Shown: piece by piece, positions 37,201 through 52,200 of the stretch
Position numbering within the stretch: position 1 is the stretch's first letter
Layout of the letters: each line of letters starts with the position of its first letter
Assembly (NCBI GenBank): GCA_029964075.1
Contig: CM057135.1
Span: 29,935,366 to 29,999,365 of the forward strand
Source: Patiria pectinifera
Taxonomy: Eukaryota > Echinodermata > Asteroidea > Valvatida > Asterinidae
DNA: 64,000 bases
Reading direction: 5' to 3'
The notes under the pieces: model-generated
Told to the model about the DNA's origin: nothing
Seen by the model: the letters and a program-made list of their open reading frames with translations, nothing else
The model's database searches: none
Translations under genes and position numbers: made by a program

Positions 37201-40200
37201 ATCCATACTCCACAGAAGATTACCTCTAAGGAATTTGAAGTGTGGGTGTTAACTCTATGGGAAAAAGTGGTTTTGCAAAACTTGAAGGATTGTGAAGTGC
37301 GGAACAGTTATTTTTATGATCTGGAAAGAGGTAAAGTGCTGATAGTCAAATTACAAATGTAAGAAGATCTGAAATTTCAATTAAATCAAAATCTCTTTCA
37401 AAGACAACTTTTCCTGAAGGCTTTGAGATAAATTTCTGCAAAGATCTCTTGATTAGAAATGGAATGAATGTTTTAATTTGAATCAAGGTGGGCTTTGCGG
37501 CATGTCGGCATCAGGCGGCGCGACCTCCAACTGCCCCATGACACCCGAGGACGTCCCACTGATCCGCAAAGCTGACCTGGAGAACCACAACAAGGACGGA
37601 GGTCTGTGGGTGGTCATCAACGGCAAGGTGTATGACTTGAAGGACTTCCACTGCACCGCACCGTGTGGCAAGGACAAACTGCAACAATATGCAGGTATGG
37701 GCTCCGGGCTCTCTGTTGTGGGTCTTGTGTCCTTCAGCAAGGCACTTTGCAACAATCATTTTACTCCACTCCATAGCAATAAGCCTCTGTACTGATGACG
37801 TCACACTTTTTTTCTACGTGTGTGCTTTCCTATGGTGCTCAGTGGACCGTGGGCCTCCACTGGCTCCATAGGAAAGTGCACATGTAAACAAAGTGTGATG
37901 TCATTAGTACAGAGGCTTATTGGATACCTGAGGGCACAATGGGTCGCTCTGCAACATGACTATTAACTTAAAACCATGAAAGATTTCCAGAGTGTTTGCC
38001 ACAGAATCGTAATTTTTTTTAAGCATGCAACATAGTATAGCGCATTTAGAATCTCCCACCTGAAGTTTATCAGAACACAGTGCATGTGTAATACCAGGTG
38101 TCTCTTTGCAACGATCACATTACTTCAGCAAATGGTTACCGCTGGGAAGAGAGTGCGTCTTTCTGCAACAATGATTGTTAGTGTTAAACCACTTGTGATT
38201 TTGAGAAAAGTAAAAAAAATCAGAAATATTGACTGAATCATGATTCTAAGCCCAAGGATCACTACACCGCAGCTCCCTACTTTTGAATCTTACTCGGATC
38301 TGTAACTCTTTTCGCAGCCAAAGATGCGACGGAGGAATTCCAGAGTGTCGGTCACTCAGCCAAGGCAGTTTTGATGATGGAAAGCTTCTTCGTCGGGATG
38401 TATGTCGGGGTAAGTTTATTAGGAACTTTTTAAGATACTCTAGTGAATATCATGATGAACCACTCAATTAGCCTAAGAAATACTTGTGAAAGTTAGCACA
38501 CAATTTTGCTATAGTACGCAGTTATCAAGTGGAATGCAGTTTTATTACAGCATATTTCACAAGTCTTGAGAGTTCCTATTGTTTTGCTGTCTACAACGAT
38601 GAGCAAATTTGGGATCTTGGGATTCATTGAGTTTCTTGTAATGGTATTCATAGACCTGTGTGAACCAGCAACTGTCATTTGTCATGTACAAATGACTTAA
38701 AATGTAGCCACCTAAATGTGAGATAACCTATTACACTTGTAATTATGCTTATTGTATTTTTCTTCCCAGCCTGAGGAGGATATAGTCATCCCAGCCCTTG
38801 ACTCCAGTTGCACCTCCTCCCCTCTGATCGATGCCGAGCGAGCTCTTGGCCTCCTCATCGGCCTCACCTCTTGCCATCAGGCTTGCGGAAACTCCCTCCA
38901 CCCCGCCGAAATCGACAACAGCCATTGGCTGGACTCCCCTCTCTTCAGCGGTGGGTTGCAGCTAGGACAGCGTCCCAGCGTCCTGGAACGCTTGGACCGG
39001 GGGTCTAACGCTTCCACGCCCGCCACCACGCCGGTTCAGGCTCCGGGGAAGTACGAGGACAATCAGAAGTACTTTGCGCGCTCGGCGTCGCTAGCCGATT
39101 CAGCACGGCCGTTCTTACAAGCTCTAGCCGACAGCAGGCTGCAAGATCCTGGCGTTAAAGGGTTCCTAGCCCAGTGTGATCGCTACTGCCGTCTGCATCA
39201 TCTAGTCCCGCCTATTGAGTTCCCACCAACGCATCCTATCGAGGTTGCTGGTAGGTCACTGATGGCTTGCATCCTGAAGCACCACGACTTGGGGCATGCC
39301 GCGCTGGCCCTGGTGGAGCACGGAGCACAGGGGGATGGTCTTGGACATCTGAGGCACTCTGCTATGCCTAAATCCATCGCTGAAGTCTGCAAAGTGGTCT
39401 GCCAGGCAAAACGCTCGCTCATGAAGGTACATTAATAATACTACGAAAGACAGTGTGTTTTCTGGAGCATTGGTGTTTGTCCTTCACTTGTTCATGCAGA
39501 AAACGTGCAGACAAGAACCAGTAACTACTAAGGAAATTCCCTCAAACTTTCGGTTCCTTGACCCCAATCAGTTATAAAATTCCTTTATTTTGTAAGAAAG
39601 ACTTTTTGTTGTCTGCCCTTCTCAAAGTTATATACTTCCCATTAAGTTTTTTCTTTTTTTCTTGGTACAAAGTAGTATCACACTGTCAGTTTTACAATTC
39701 ATCAACTAAGGCCATAAAGTGGCTCCTTTAAGAGACGGAGAGATAATATGTTGGCTTGATTTGTAACATTTTCACTTGCAGTGCTATCAAACAAAGGTGC
39801 AGGTTATTTTGTTGACAAAGAGTTGACTCTCGGTTTAACATCTTCCTTTGTCACAGACCCGTCAGGATCTGGTCCACTCCTACGAAGAAGTGTGCAACCC
39901 AGTCATCCAGCGCTGCCGCTTCATCTTCAGCGAGCTACGCCCGGCCATCGGCAACGAGGTGTCTGCTCTGTCCAGACTCAAGATCCTGAGCACTCCGCCA
40001 CGCTGGAAGCAGGTGGTGCTCAAGATGATCAGGCAGCGACGAGCTACAGCCGCGGCTGCTGCTGCTGCTGTCTCAGGTACCCAGTTTTGTTTCTTTTATA
40101 CGTCTCTCTCAAAGACCGCCATCTTTGTAGGAGAACTGCAACTGCGCATTTTACGCAATCAAGCACGCATTGCGCAGTGTCGAAAATTTTCCAAACACGC

Positions 40201-43200
40201 GCGCTTGTTGCTCGAAATGTGTTCGAAATACAAAGCAGCCGATACGCGTTATGCAAGTTAACGCTCAAAATGCCGATGTACGTGGCTGGTCTGTAGGAAA
40301 TGACGTCATTTGAGAGAGACCAATTAATTTAAATCAAACTACTCTAAATCCAACGAATATTAAACACTTTGTTACCAAACCTTTTGGGGGGAATCCAGTC
40401 ATTTTCTTTAAGGACTCTACAAAAGTACCTCTTAATATCAAAAAAAAGAGAGAGAGATGTAGTCACTTGAGTACCATTGCTGCTGTGTGCCTACATTCAA
40501 TGTTGTTCCTCTTCAAGGACGCTACTGATCTGTGCATATTCAAATGATAATAAGAGATAATTAATCACATACGTACACGAAGCAATGCACACATACTGAA
40601 ATTTCTTTTCCTTGTGGAGACATTTCTTTGTTCTCGTGTACTCAAGTTTCCGAGTTTGAAAGCACAGTTTCAAAATGCTTTTATTTTAACCAGAATTAAT
40701 TTCCTTGTACATCATGTTAATGCTTAAATCATTGAATTTCTAATGATACCATTTTAATAATTCAACATACCTTGGAAATTCCTAGTTTTTGAGTAAAATC
40801 CATATATTTTTTTTGTGAAAACCTTGTGGAGACGTATTCATCTATAGAAATTGCCCTGTGGAGACGTATACAATCTTTTGTTCCCTATTGTGTGCATGTC
40901 TCCAGAGGGCACAGTGTATCAGATCATACATACACTTTGTGCTTGACATACAGGCTCTCATGAGTAGGTCACACAGTGTCATCTACTTTTCCTGCATGGT
41001 GTCTAAGTTTTTGCTCAACAGTTCACTCATAGTAGTCATACCGTCTCATTGAAACCCTTTGTACTTAGATGTATTTTTTCTGAGTGGTGTTAGAGTAATT
41101 TATTGTAACGTATTTGTTTCAGTTTCATTCAGTGTTGTTGATTCTTGTAGAATCAGCGCAGTCATTTATCCTGTTTTCCACTGATATTACTTTATCTTTC
41201 CTGGCTTTGATCCCCAGCCTCGGCCCAGGAAGAGAAGGGAACCAAGGACGTGAAAGCCAAGACGGACGGTGAGGCGGAAGGTGAAGAGCCCGGAGCGGTA
41301 GGCGGAGCGGGAGTGGTTCGAATCTTTGCCAAACAGCAGCAGCCAAAGACGGAGAAGAAACCGGCTAAAGATAAGGTATTGACTCTCATGTTTTTCAATT
41401 AAACTCAAGTCCTCTGAGTATAATGTTGCTTTCTGTTACATAACAAATTTGGAAGACTCATAAGCACCTCAAATTAGAACACAGAATTTCACAAATGTAG
41501 GAAATCTTTCACGTAAAAAAAAAATCATTTTTATGGTCTAAAATTGATGGAGAGTCATCCTTTATACCCTCCTCTTGAAAATTGTTAATTCTTAATTGAA
41601 TGGGAAAAAACTGAAATAAACCTACAGAGCATTCCACGTACTGAGTTACCAAGTCTGCGTTGGCAGTCCCCCAATTTGTTGTATTTTTTTCTGGGGATAC
41701 TAGTGAGAAGCTGTGAAACCCATGCATGCTAGGTGGTTGGAGATCACACCCAAAGGATTTTGAAGAACATCATTAAACATTTGACAGTGTTAAGTTGGAA
41801 ATTACAAACAATACTTAAAGTGGTTTCCTTGGATTTCTTGAGCAGGACTCCTGGAGAGCTGTGGTCAGTGCCATCACCAGCGCCCGTAAGTTCAAGTGGT
41901 TGCGTCAGCGCATGACTGGCGCCTCCACGCAGACCGCCCTCATGAGCCAGATTGTGGAGTTTACCATCAACGACAGCAACCTGGACCTGGAGAAACTCCG
42001 GATGGCGCTCTACTCCCAGGTAGGTCCAGAAATATAAAGTTTGAAGAATTGATATTTGGAAGAATTAATCAAAATTGAATGTGGTTTCATATTTCACTTG
42101 AATGTTTCTGCAATGTTTAAGCTATTCAGAACATTTTGTTTGAGGTGTCAAATTTATGGTGTTAAATACATGCCATTGTTAAGTATACATTCTGTGCACA
42201 AACGATTGAGGGCGCTCTTTAGCCTCAATCCAAAGCAATAATATAACTAAAACTCTTACATATTCATGAGCTACAGCCATTCAGTGTCGGTTGTTTGCTA
42301 ATTTGTGTTCAAATGGAAATGTTAAAAGTGTCTCCACTTTACAGAAATGTTCAGATTTTCTAAGTTCACAGTTTGCATTTGGTTCTTTCACCACAGCTTG
42401 AGAGAGCTGAGAGTCGCCTACAAGGCGCCGACGCCATGATTGCCCAGCTCAGGAAAGACCAACTCATTCCCTCGGTGCGCTACGCCATGCTCTGCGGCTG
42501 GCAAGGCTTGGCGGACCGACACACCGACACCGCCCACCCACGCCTCTTCCAAGACGCAAGCTCCCACTGCCTGAAAAACGTCGACCTGATTCCGCCGTAC
42601 GACCGCGTCATCCTCCAGACCACCTTTGCCAAGCTGAGCCGCTGGGCCGTGGATGAGCTCCGACATCAGGTCCTATCGGCCAATGAGACGCTGAGCTGCT
42701 CGGCCCAGGTAGCCAATGAGGAGGAAGAAGAAGAAGACGGTGGACTGACGCTGGGGGTGCTACCGCAGGCTCGGTTCATACTAGCTACCCTGGGGATGCT
42801 GACCAAGGAACACCTGGCCTGTGGCGTGAGTCTGCTGCTCAACTCTGGCGTGCTGGGACTGATGCAGACTATCCTTAGACTTACTGGTAAGATATTCAAA
42901 ATCCTTGTACTCTTCTGTCACTATGACGTCTTTAGTTCTTTTCTGTCATAAGATTTAAGGCTTTGCATGGTGGAGTATCGGTATCGTTTCGGTTTGCGGT
43001 AACACCATGTGGTAATAACTACTGCTTAGAAGATATTTAGTTCTGAAAAGAATTTGTCCTGCTTATTATCAACTTTTGCTAAGTAGTTTTTGTTCTGATA
43101 AGAACAGTCCTGCTTTAAGTTCTAAAAGAACTTGTCTTTGGTCTCAACGTTTCGACTAGCCTGCTCTAGTCATCGTCAGGAGACTGACTTTGTTCTTTCT

Positions 43201-46200
43201 TTGTTCTTCTTGTAGCTGAGCCTTCAATGTTATGGCCTTGTATTTGGATGACACCACACAGACAAAAAATGTGAGATCCTGCAGCAAGCGCACATGAGAC
43301 AGTTGATATGACCTTTTGCAATTTTACCAGTGCTCATAAGTTGCTCGTAAGTTGTTTATTAATTTTTCATTGGCACGATCTTCCAGGTCCCGATCATGAC
43401 TGTTCTAATGACGATGATGGCCCCTTGCCAGCGACAGTGTTTGAAGAGACCCGCAACATGCCCCAGCCGGCCCCCATGCCAACCAGCGGGCCTGAGCTGG
43501 CTGGTATGATGAAGATCGGCACCAGGGTGGTGAGAGGACAGGACTGGAAATGGGGAGATCAGGTACGGGAAAAATAGTTATTGTCTAGGAGCTATGATAA
43601 CTATGTGGTCTGATAGCTATAGTTTATTGTCATGTGGTCTCTGGTCTAGTCTGTGGTCTTAGATCTGTGGTCCATGGGCTATGGTTTGTGTTTTCGTTCT
43701 GCAATCTTTGGTCATAGAGCTGCGGTCTTAATTCTTGGCCGGGGGTTTTAGATCTATTGTCTGTGGTCATGGATCTAGGGTTTATGGTTAATATCTATGA
43801 TCTAAAGTCTTTGATATGTTGCTTTGTGGTGTTAGATCTATGATCTTTTGTCTAAGATCTATGATGTGTGGTGTTAGATTTATGGTCTTTGGACCTACAT
43901 CCATGGTTGGTGTTGTACATCTATGGTCTGTTGTCATATATCGGGTCATGGAATTGTTATTTTGGTTTTGAAGGAAGCTTTTTTTGCAGCCGTTCCTGTT
44001 TAACGGTCAGAAGTGTATATCCAATTTTTGATTTCGTGGATCATTTTCAGGATGGACCCCCACCCAGTGAGGGGCGTGTCATTGGAGAACTAGGGGAGGA
44101 TGGTTGGATCCGCGTGCAGTGGGACACAGGTAGCACCAACTCCTACCGCATGGGCAAGGAGGGGAGGTATGACTTGAAGCTGGCTGGCCCCCTGCCGGTA
44201 GTTGAACAGGCCGAGGATGAGAAGGAATGCATTATAGATCCAGGTAAAGAGGACTAATCCATTCTCAAAATAGGGGGTTATTGCCCAGGGCAGGGTAGAA
44301 TTGTCCACATTGACTTCCAAGTTTGACCTAGACTGTTGAGCTCTGTTGTGTCAAGAGTAAAATGTTTACATCAATATTTTTAATTTAATTTTAATTATTA
44401 AAAAAAAAAAAATCTTTTTGTTGATAGCTGCCAAGAAGCGTCCAGAGAGCAGCCACCCAACTGCCCTGATCCGCCGGTCTAGCATCTGCCTCCTTCAGCT
44501 ACTGACCCTCAGCTGCGGCATCCATGCTGAGAACATGCAGCGAGACGCCACCAAGACGTTGTGTGGACTACTGCGGACGCTGGTGGACGCCGGCCAGGCA
44601 AAGCCATCACTTGAAGGTGGGATGGAAAGGAGGTTCAAATTAGCTTTAAAAAAATTAATTCGTAGAAATGAAGTCTGAAATAAAGAAAGAAACTTGATTT
44701 TATCTCATATAGACCATTTTTTTTGCTGAGGAGAAACAGTATGCCAACCAAAATATCAGGGGAAGAATGTTGATTGTGACTTATTCTCCGCTTGTACTTT
44801 CTTAGAAAGCAAATTTCCAAACCATGTTTTCTGTAAAATTTGCCAAGCAACTTTCAGAGTATTCTTGCTGAAGATGTAAATCTGTTGAGTTTGTTCTCGG
44901 ATTGTTTTTGCTTAGAAATTAAAGTTTGCTAAGTTAGTTCTCAGACTATTCTTGCTTAGAAATTAAATTTGTTGAGTTAGTTCTGAGATTATTCTTGCTT
45001 AGAAATTAAAATTTGCTGAGTTAGTTCTCAGACTATTCTGGCTTAGAGTGTATACAATCTGCTAAACTAGTTCTTAGTTTAAAATCACCTAGCAATAACT
45101 TCTTTACAAGATAGTTCTCAGATTATTCTTACAAAGGAAGTAAATTTGCTTTGCTCAATTTCCGCTTTTTTTTGCTAAGTATGTTCAAGTTTCTGCTCAG
45201 CTCTGAAATTCGTTCTGACCTTTTTTGTTTACCTCAAATCATTTCAGGTGAGCTGTCCCCATCCAGACTTGTAGCCAGTCAACAGTACCACGAGTGGGCC
45301 ACTCTGGGCTTCATCTCCAGCGTAGCCAGCGCCCCTAGCCTGTGCCGAGCCCTCAGCACACCAGACTGGATGGACCTGCTGCTGGGTATGGTCAGGAAAC
45401 CAGACATCACACCGGACACCATTACCATGCAGGTAGGCTAACAGTGAGCAACTAGGATACACTCCTAGAGGGTGGAATTACATGCATAAACTACTCAGAC
45501 AAAAGTTAATACGGCTCAATTAATTTTGAGCCCTCACATGCCTGCAGAATGCTCTTACAGTATAGAAGTTGTTAGGATAAACATGGTAAATGGTCCAATT
45601 TCTGACCCCTGCATTTATGGCACTCCTGCAGATGATCAGTGCATACTGATTGAAACGTCGGCAGACTACCCACCAGTTTTCAAACTATCTTCTAACGGCT
45701 TAGAAGAAATGTATTTCCATGAGATAAAATCTTGTCCATTTATTTAATGATATTGAACACATTTCTTTTAAATACTGCCATTTTTTTTTAAATGATAAGT
45801 CGTTGTGGCATATTTGTTCAGCAAAGTTTCTTTCCAACTTGTTCTTATTCCTATATTTTCTTGTCCTTATCGTGTCTATAGATATCAGTCCTGCGTCTCC
45901 TGAGAGCAATCTTACCAGCTTGGGAGCGAACGGAGCCGTCACCACGCACCGACACCCTCGTCAAGAAACTCTTCACTCTACTAGGCTCAGTGCTGCTGGC
46001 CTGCTCAGCCGACTTACCGTACCCATACTCAGGTCAGCACACCCAACCAGTTTAATGGGAAACAATTGATTTCCAATTACTTAATTGTGGTTCACTATTT
46101 CAAAGATAGATTATTGTTCCACCTTTCTTGTTTCTCCTTTAACCCTAACCACCCCAACCCTTCAAAATCCAACTGCATTTTTTGTTGGTATGTGTTGGAG

Positions 46201-49200
46201 TGAGTACTGCACTAGTAAACTGATTATGCATTACATGGGGTCAGGCATACCACCATAATCAGAGTCCCAACAGTTTGGGTGTTGAGTTGCCATTATGGTG
46301 TTGGATTTTGCAAGAGTGAGGAAGGATCCTACTAAATCACTCGTTTAAAAATTTTTTGTCAACAATTGTATGTTCGAAATAATCTATTTCCATATTTGAT
46401 TGAATTCTTATTTTCACATTTTCAGAAATCTGATCTTTTTCATTTATTCTTTGAAGATGACAGTTGTTTTGCAAATGTTGTTATATTGCCTTTGAGGAGA
46501 GTAAGATAATGAAAAATTATTTTCCTTCTCTTTTGTTGGTTTACGGGGGGAAAAATTTCTTACAAATTTTGCCCACCTCTCAAATTGGCAAGTTCTTCAT
46601 TGTCATCTTTCTGCAAGTATCTTACAGCTCCTTTTGTTCTACAGTGCAGCGAAATTTTTTTTTGAGGTATCTTTGGTTTCCTTACCAGTACTTCAATTGA
46701 AAACTTTTACATGTTAGAAAAATCATCTGCACTAGTAAGCAATAGGTTGTGTGTTCGAGTCCCACCGAGTGATTTTTTTCTTCCAACTTTCCCTAATTTG
46801 AGAAAAAAAATAATTTAGAAACTGTTCTTCTTACAACAGACGGAAGCAGTAAGGGTAAGAAGCAGTCCCGCTGCAAGGTCTCCCTGACTGCCTCCATGGG
46901 TAGCACCGTGGCTGAGGAGATCATCGTCCTACTACGCCGACTACACACCCTACCGGCCTGGAACCAGACCATCAATGATTACATCACACAGCAGCTTAGT
47001 ACGGTCACGGACATCCTGCTGGAGCAGGGCCATGCAGAGGTCAGTATGCAAATTTATGTTAATACACCTCATGAATATTTATATTTATGATTGAGACAGT
47101 TAAATAGCTGAAAGAAAACCTCAGAAGCATGCTTGGTAAAGGCCTATTTTCTTATGTCAACATGGTACAAGGCCAAAAATCAGTTTGGTCCCATTTTCTC
47201 TTTTTTTGCGCCTCAGTTTAAAATTAATCTTAAGTTGTATGTGGCTATGGGAAAAAATGAACTAGAGATCTTGGATAATCTGATGTATTTGTTTCCTGCA
47301 TGTTCCACTGCCCGTCAGACCTTCAATAAAAATTATGTGTGTTGCATATTTAGCGTTTTCCACTAAATGTAGATCTCAAAGTGCTTCACAATTATTACCC
47401 CTGTTCATCAGGCCACGAAACCTTTTCTGTAGCTGAGATCAGTGCAATCCAGTCGCTACCCTCACAGGTACCCATTTATACTCCTGGGTGGAGAGAGGCA
47501 ATTGTAGCAAAGTGTCTTGCCCAAGAACACAAGCACCATGTTCCCTGTCAGGGTTTGAACCACGTAGTACCATGGCACATGGATTGAACACTGTAACCAC
47601 AGTGCTCCGTGAATCATGGCTGTGATAGGTCAAGACATGCGGCTGAATAAAATGGTCTATTTAAGTATTATCATTTGTTTCTTACTCCACAGCCTCAGAA
47701 TGTAAGCCAAGAAGACACTCTGGCCAAGGATGGCGCCGTCATGTCAGCGCTGGCCATGATAGGTGGCCTGGATGGCCGGCCGCGGCTCGGTGGCTTGGTC
47801 AGACATGAGGAGTTTGGTCAAGGGACGGTGGCTAATATCGCAGCCAGCGGCCGCTTGACCGTTCAGTTTGAAGAACAGAGAGTGCTAAGGATGTGTCGAC
47901 TCTCCTCCATAACTTCAGTAAGTCATTTTTTTCTACAAATTAGAAATGCATGGGGGTGGATTCAAGGAAATTTCCAAAAGTGAGTCATTTGACACATCTT
48001 TGGCCCTTCTTTGACCTTCTTTTGTTGTTTTCTTCCAAATGACAAAAGAAGGAGTAATTTGACCCTGAGTTTAGTGTCATTAATATCTTTAAACCGAGTA
48101 AGCTTTTTAACAGTAATTTGGTCCGTTACATTTCGGAAAGCTGCTGCTCTACCTTTAAAATGAAGCAATACACAAAGACAAAGTTTTGATTTAGAAAATA
48201 TCTCAATGGCTTGTTAAAGGAGATTGCACATGATTGTGTTGTATGTTGTAATTTGTTTTAGATTTATGGTAATGCGGAGGTCACAGATTGAACACTTCTC
48301 CAGTCAATTTTGCGTTAAACCGTATAATGATTATTTGTTAAAACTTGTTGGAAAGTATGTTCCTGGAACCATTTTTTCCATATCTCTTCAGGTCTCTATT
48401 CTGAGTTTTGACGTTGACAAGCTTCGTCTGTCACCTGCTGTCTTGGATGCCTGGGTGCATCTGATCAGCCTAGCTGGGTCTGGCTTCAAGGCCCTCCGAG
48501 CCCTGTCTGGCAGGAATGGCAGCGGCTTGGCAGATCCAGGTATCATAACAAACTCCACGAATTTCCTGCTAGTTTGTTTCCCAGAAATATTGACAAATTG
48601 TGGAAAACTGCCAACGTAGGGCTAGAAAGCTCAATTGGTAGAGTGCCGGTGTGGTGAACGGGCGGTTGCAGGTTCATGTCCAACTCTAGTCAACTTTATA
48701 GTTAATATTTTTCTGATACCCGAATTCCCTTAGTTTTGAGTATATGAAAATGTTAGATAAGTACGAGTGTTTTTCTATTTGGGGGGAGTGTGTGGCCTAG
48801 TGGTTAGGGTTCGTGACTCATGATCAGAGGGTCCAGGGTTCGAATCCAGCCGCTGGTCATATATTGTGACCTTGGGCAAGCCACTTCACCCCCACTTGCC
48901 TCTCTCCACCCAGGAGTATAAATGGGTACCAGCATTAGCTGGGGAGTAACCAGCGATGGACTAGCATCCCATCCAGGGGGAGTAGAAATATTCTCAGTCG
49001 TTTCATGCTACTGAAACCGGAGATAAACGCCGGCCTGATGAGCCACATCACATTGGCTCGGGACAGACTTTACTTTTACTTTTTTTTTAGTCATAATTTA
49101 GTACAAGTTAGTACAAGTGTTAGTTATTTGCCATGTACCACCCCAAACTGCCCTGCCTGTTATTCACTGTTCTGCCCCAAACTGCCCTGCCTGTTACTCC

Positions 49201-52200
49201 CTGTACCAACCCACAACGCCCTGCCTGTTGTTCCCTGTACCGCCCCAAACTGCCCAAGCGCTCTCTGATTTTATGGATTCATCAGATAATAAATACAGTT
49301 AACAATGTAATACAATGTATTTTACTGTTAATGAGTAAAACCTTTTTCCAGACGCAGTCAACCTGAACCGTCTTCGCAAGCAGCAGATCCGCCTGGCCCT
49401 CCTGCGCGCCGCCCGAGTCATGTTCAGCAAGCAGGACAACCTCCGCAAAGTCTTGTCCCTCCTAGCGGCCGCAGAGCCCCACCCCTCCTCAGGGGAAAAT
49501 GGTAGCAGCCCGGACAGCATGACCCCACCCAAGATGACCCTGCTGCAACAGTTAATGAATGCGGCCACCCAGCCCTCCCCGATCAAGGCATTATTTGAGA
49601 GGGGTGAACTGGAGGTGATTGCACATCATGTCAAAAAAGAGACTCATTGTGAATCCTCATTTATGAATATGTTTTTTCTTGCTGTCTTGGAATCATTTGC
49701 TGATGGATGCCTTCGACAAATAATTAATTAATCAATGGTTTTAAAAAGCTTTTAATTGCTTTAGAAAGCAATAAAAATCTGGTGTTGAAATTAAACAGGA
49801 AGTTTATTTTGGTTCCTTGCTCAATTTAAACCAAAAGAATGCTAACGTTAGGGCCTGTGTGCATCATTTTCAACGGTATCGGTAAGTTTTCCTTTTAAAA
49901 AAACTTTCAACATAACATGACACTTTTGTACAGTAAGTTGTGTAAACTGTGTGACATACGTGACCTGCCATCACAAAATGAGCATAAAGTCAAACTTTTA
50001 AGAAATAGGATTTATATATTTCAGGATTTTGCAGGACGCAGGACATAAGCTTTCTAATGGTATGTAACATTTGGGGGTACTTTGTCCAGTTACAGAAAGA
50101 TAGACCACCAACTTAATTGAAGCTAATATACTTTTGTTGAGATATCGCATACAGATTCTAAAATGTAATCCACTTTCCACTCTTTGTGTAGGCTGCTGCT
50201 TTAGCCCTATGCCAATACCTAGTCGCCGAGACCAAGACCCCGCCCCCAGGCTACCTCAACGAGGAGGCGCGCATCCCGCAACCCATCCGTGAGATCGTCA
50301 GTCCGTCAGACACGGCCGCAGCGCGCCCAGTCCGCCAACGCCGGGCTAAGCCAGCCGAGTTGCCCCCGTCACCACTGGTCAGTCAGCTGATGGAGATGGG
50401 CTTCGTACGAAGGAACGTTGAGTTTGCCATCAAAGCTCTCAGTAAGTTTTGTTTTCGCAAAGTGACAAAAACAACCTACAGAGTAGCTGTTGAATATGTA
50501 TGCTGTTGAATATTCATTTGTGTGACCTGCAAAGCTTACTATTAATATGCTTAAGACTTAATGAATATTCATCATTTCTGTCAAGGTGGTGGTTCAGACT
50601 CCAAGCCCAGCGCTGAAGCAGTTGCAAATTGGCTGGTAGACCACCCAGATATTGTCGACTTGCCCGACGTCTCAGAATCAGACAGTGAGCTGTCCTCGGA
50701 ATTCTTGCCCGACGATGATGACGATGATGATGAATTTGAAGACCTGGAAGGAGACTATGAAGAGGTACGTAAAGAGGGACTCGAACCCAGGACCTCTTGA
50801 ATCTTCAACATTCAACCACTGGACTTGCAAGTGGTGATTCACATGTTTGAACCTCGGCTATCAGGTTCACATATGTCAGTGATACACTGAAATTGAAAAC
50901 AGACCTTTTGGCCCTAAAAGATGTCAAATGATTTCTGATTTTTCTGATTTTTCTGACTACCTGTGAGCATACTAAAATGTTATTTCAAGGTTACCAGTTC
51001 GGAAGCCTTTTAACTTTACTAAAAAGGTTCTATTTCCTTGCAAATTGTTATGATTGGGCGTATTTTTTTAGGTTCAAGTTGATAGTAATCATCTAGCAAC
51101 AAGAAAAAGTTTTAATTTCATCCACCCCAATTTGTAATTTAATGAAAACTTTGTACAAAATTGTTAATTCAGTCACTTTTTTTGTTTTTTTATGCAGATG
51201 CTCGCTGCTGAGGGAACGCTCTTTAAGAAACGCAGTGATTTCCTGAGTAATGACGAGTACGCTATCTACGTCCGTGATAACATCCAGATAGGCATGACGG
51301 TGCGCTGCTGCCGAACCTACGAGGAGGTGCAGGAGGGCGACGTTGGCAAGGTTGTCAAGGTAACAAGCACAGGCCTGTCACTATAATATCCATTATTTTT
51401 TAGTCACAGCATTCTGGTGTCAATTTTAAGAAGACTCACTGAGGACGAATGTCCTGAAAGCATACAGCAAACAGTGCTTTTAAATAAGGATTGTGTTTTA
51501 GTTTCTCACTTCCAAAAGAAATATTTCTTGGTGTTATTTCATGTTTGAATTTTTTGGTGAAAAATCAATATCTTTGAACTTTACTAGAATTTCCAAAGAT
51601 TTTGAAGATAACTTTTGGAATTGTGAAATGAGCTGCCAACCCTGACTAACTTGTAAGTGGGGCGCTGTGGTCCAATTGTTAGGGTGTTCGACTCTTGTGC
51701 CATGGCACATGGGTTCGAACCCTGACGGGGAACATGGTGCTTGTGCTCTTAGGCAAGGCACTTTACTACAATTACCTCGCTCCACCCAGGAGTATAAATG
51801 GGTACCTGTGAGGGTAGAGACCATATTGCGCAGATCTCGAGCTGCTGCAGGGTCTCATTCATGATGAACAGGGATAATAATTGTGATGCGCATTTGATCA
51901 TATTCTTGTGGAATTTGCGCAATATAAATACATTAATTTTGTTACTATTTTTATAATTATTAAGTATTACAGACTTTGATTTTTGGAGCCACAACATGAC
52001 CCACTAGAGAGGAAGAAATTCCTGCAATAGTTGCATGAAGTTGGGTTTTCCAAATTAGTGTTGAAAATTATAGAATTTTCTAACTAAGAGACATTGATTC
52101 TTCGATCAGACTTATATTTCATGTTCGAGTCCAAATCGCATACTTTATCAGCAGATGTAATAAGCAACAGCAAACAGAAGCCTGAGCTAAAATTACTTAA

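Noticed and set aside
43135..43205. CAACGTTTCGACTAG word resembling Penelope-like element ends
   Set aside because: Only a short match from memory; no reverse transcriptase or ribozyme fold was found nearby. A repeat search would decide.
45640..45700. Possible hammerhead-type ribozyme (CTGAT with GAAACG words)
   Set aside because: The conserved core and the three stems cannot be laid out properly.
48620..48700. Possible tRNA gene (box A and box B-like words), also at 53925-53990 and 18660-18790
   Set aside because: No complete cloverleaf can be drawn and similar fragments recur; they are more likely SINE heads.
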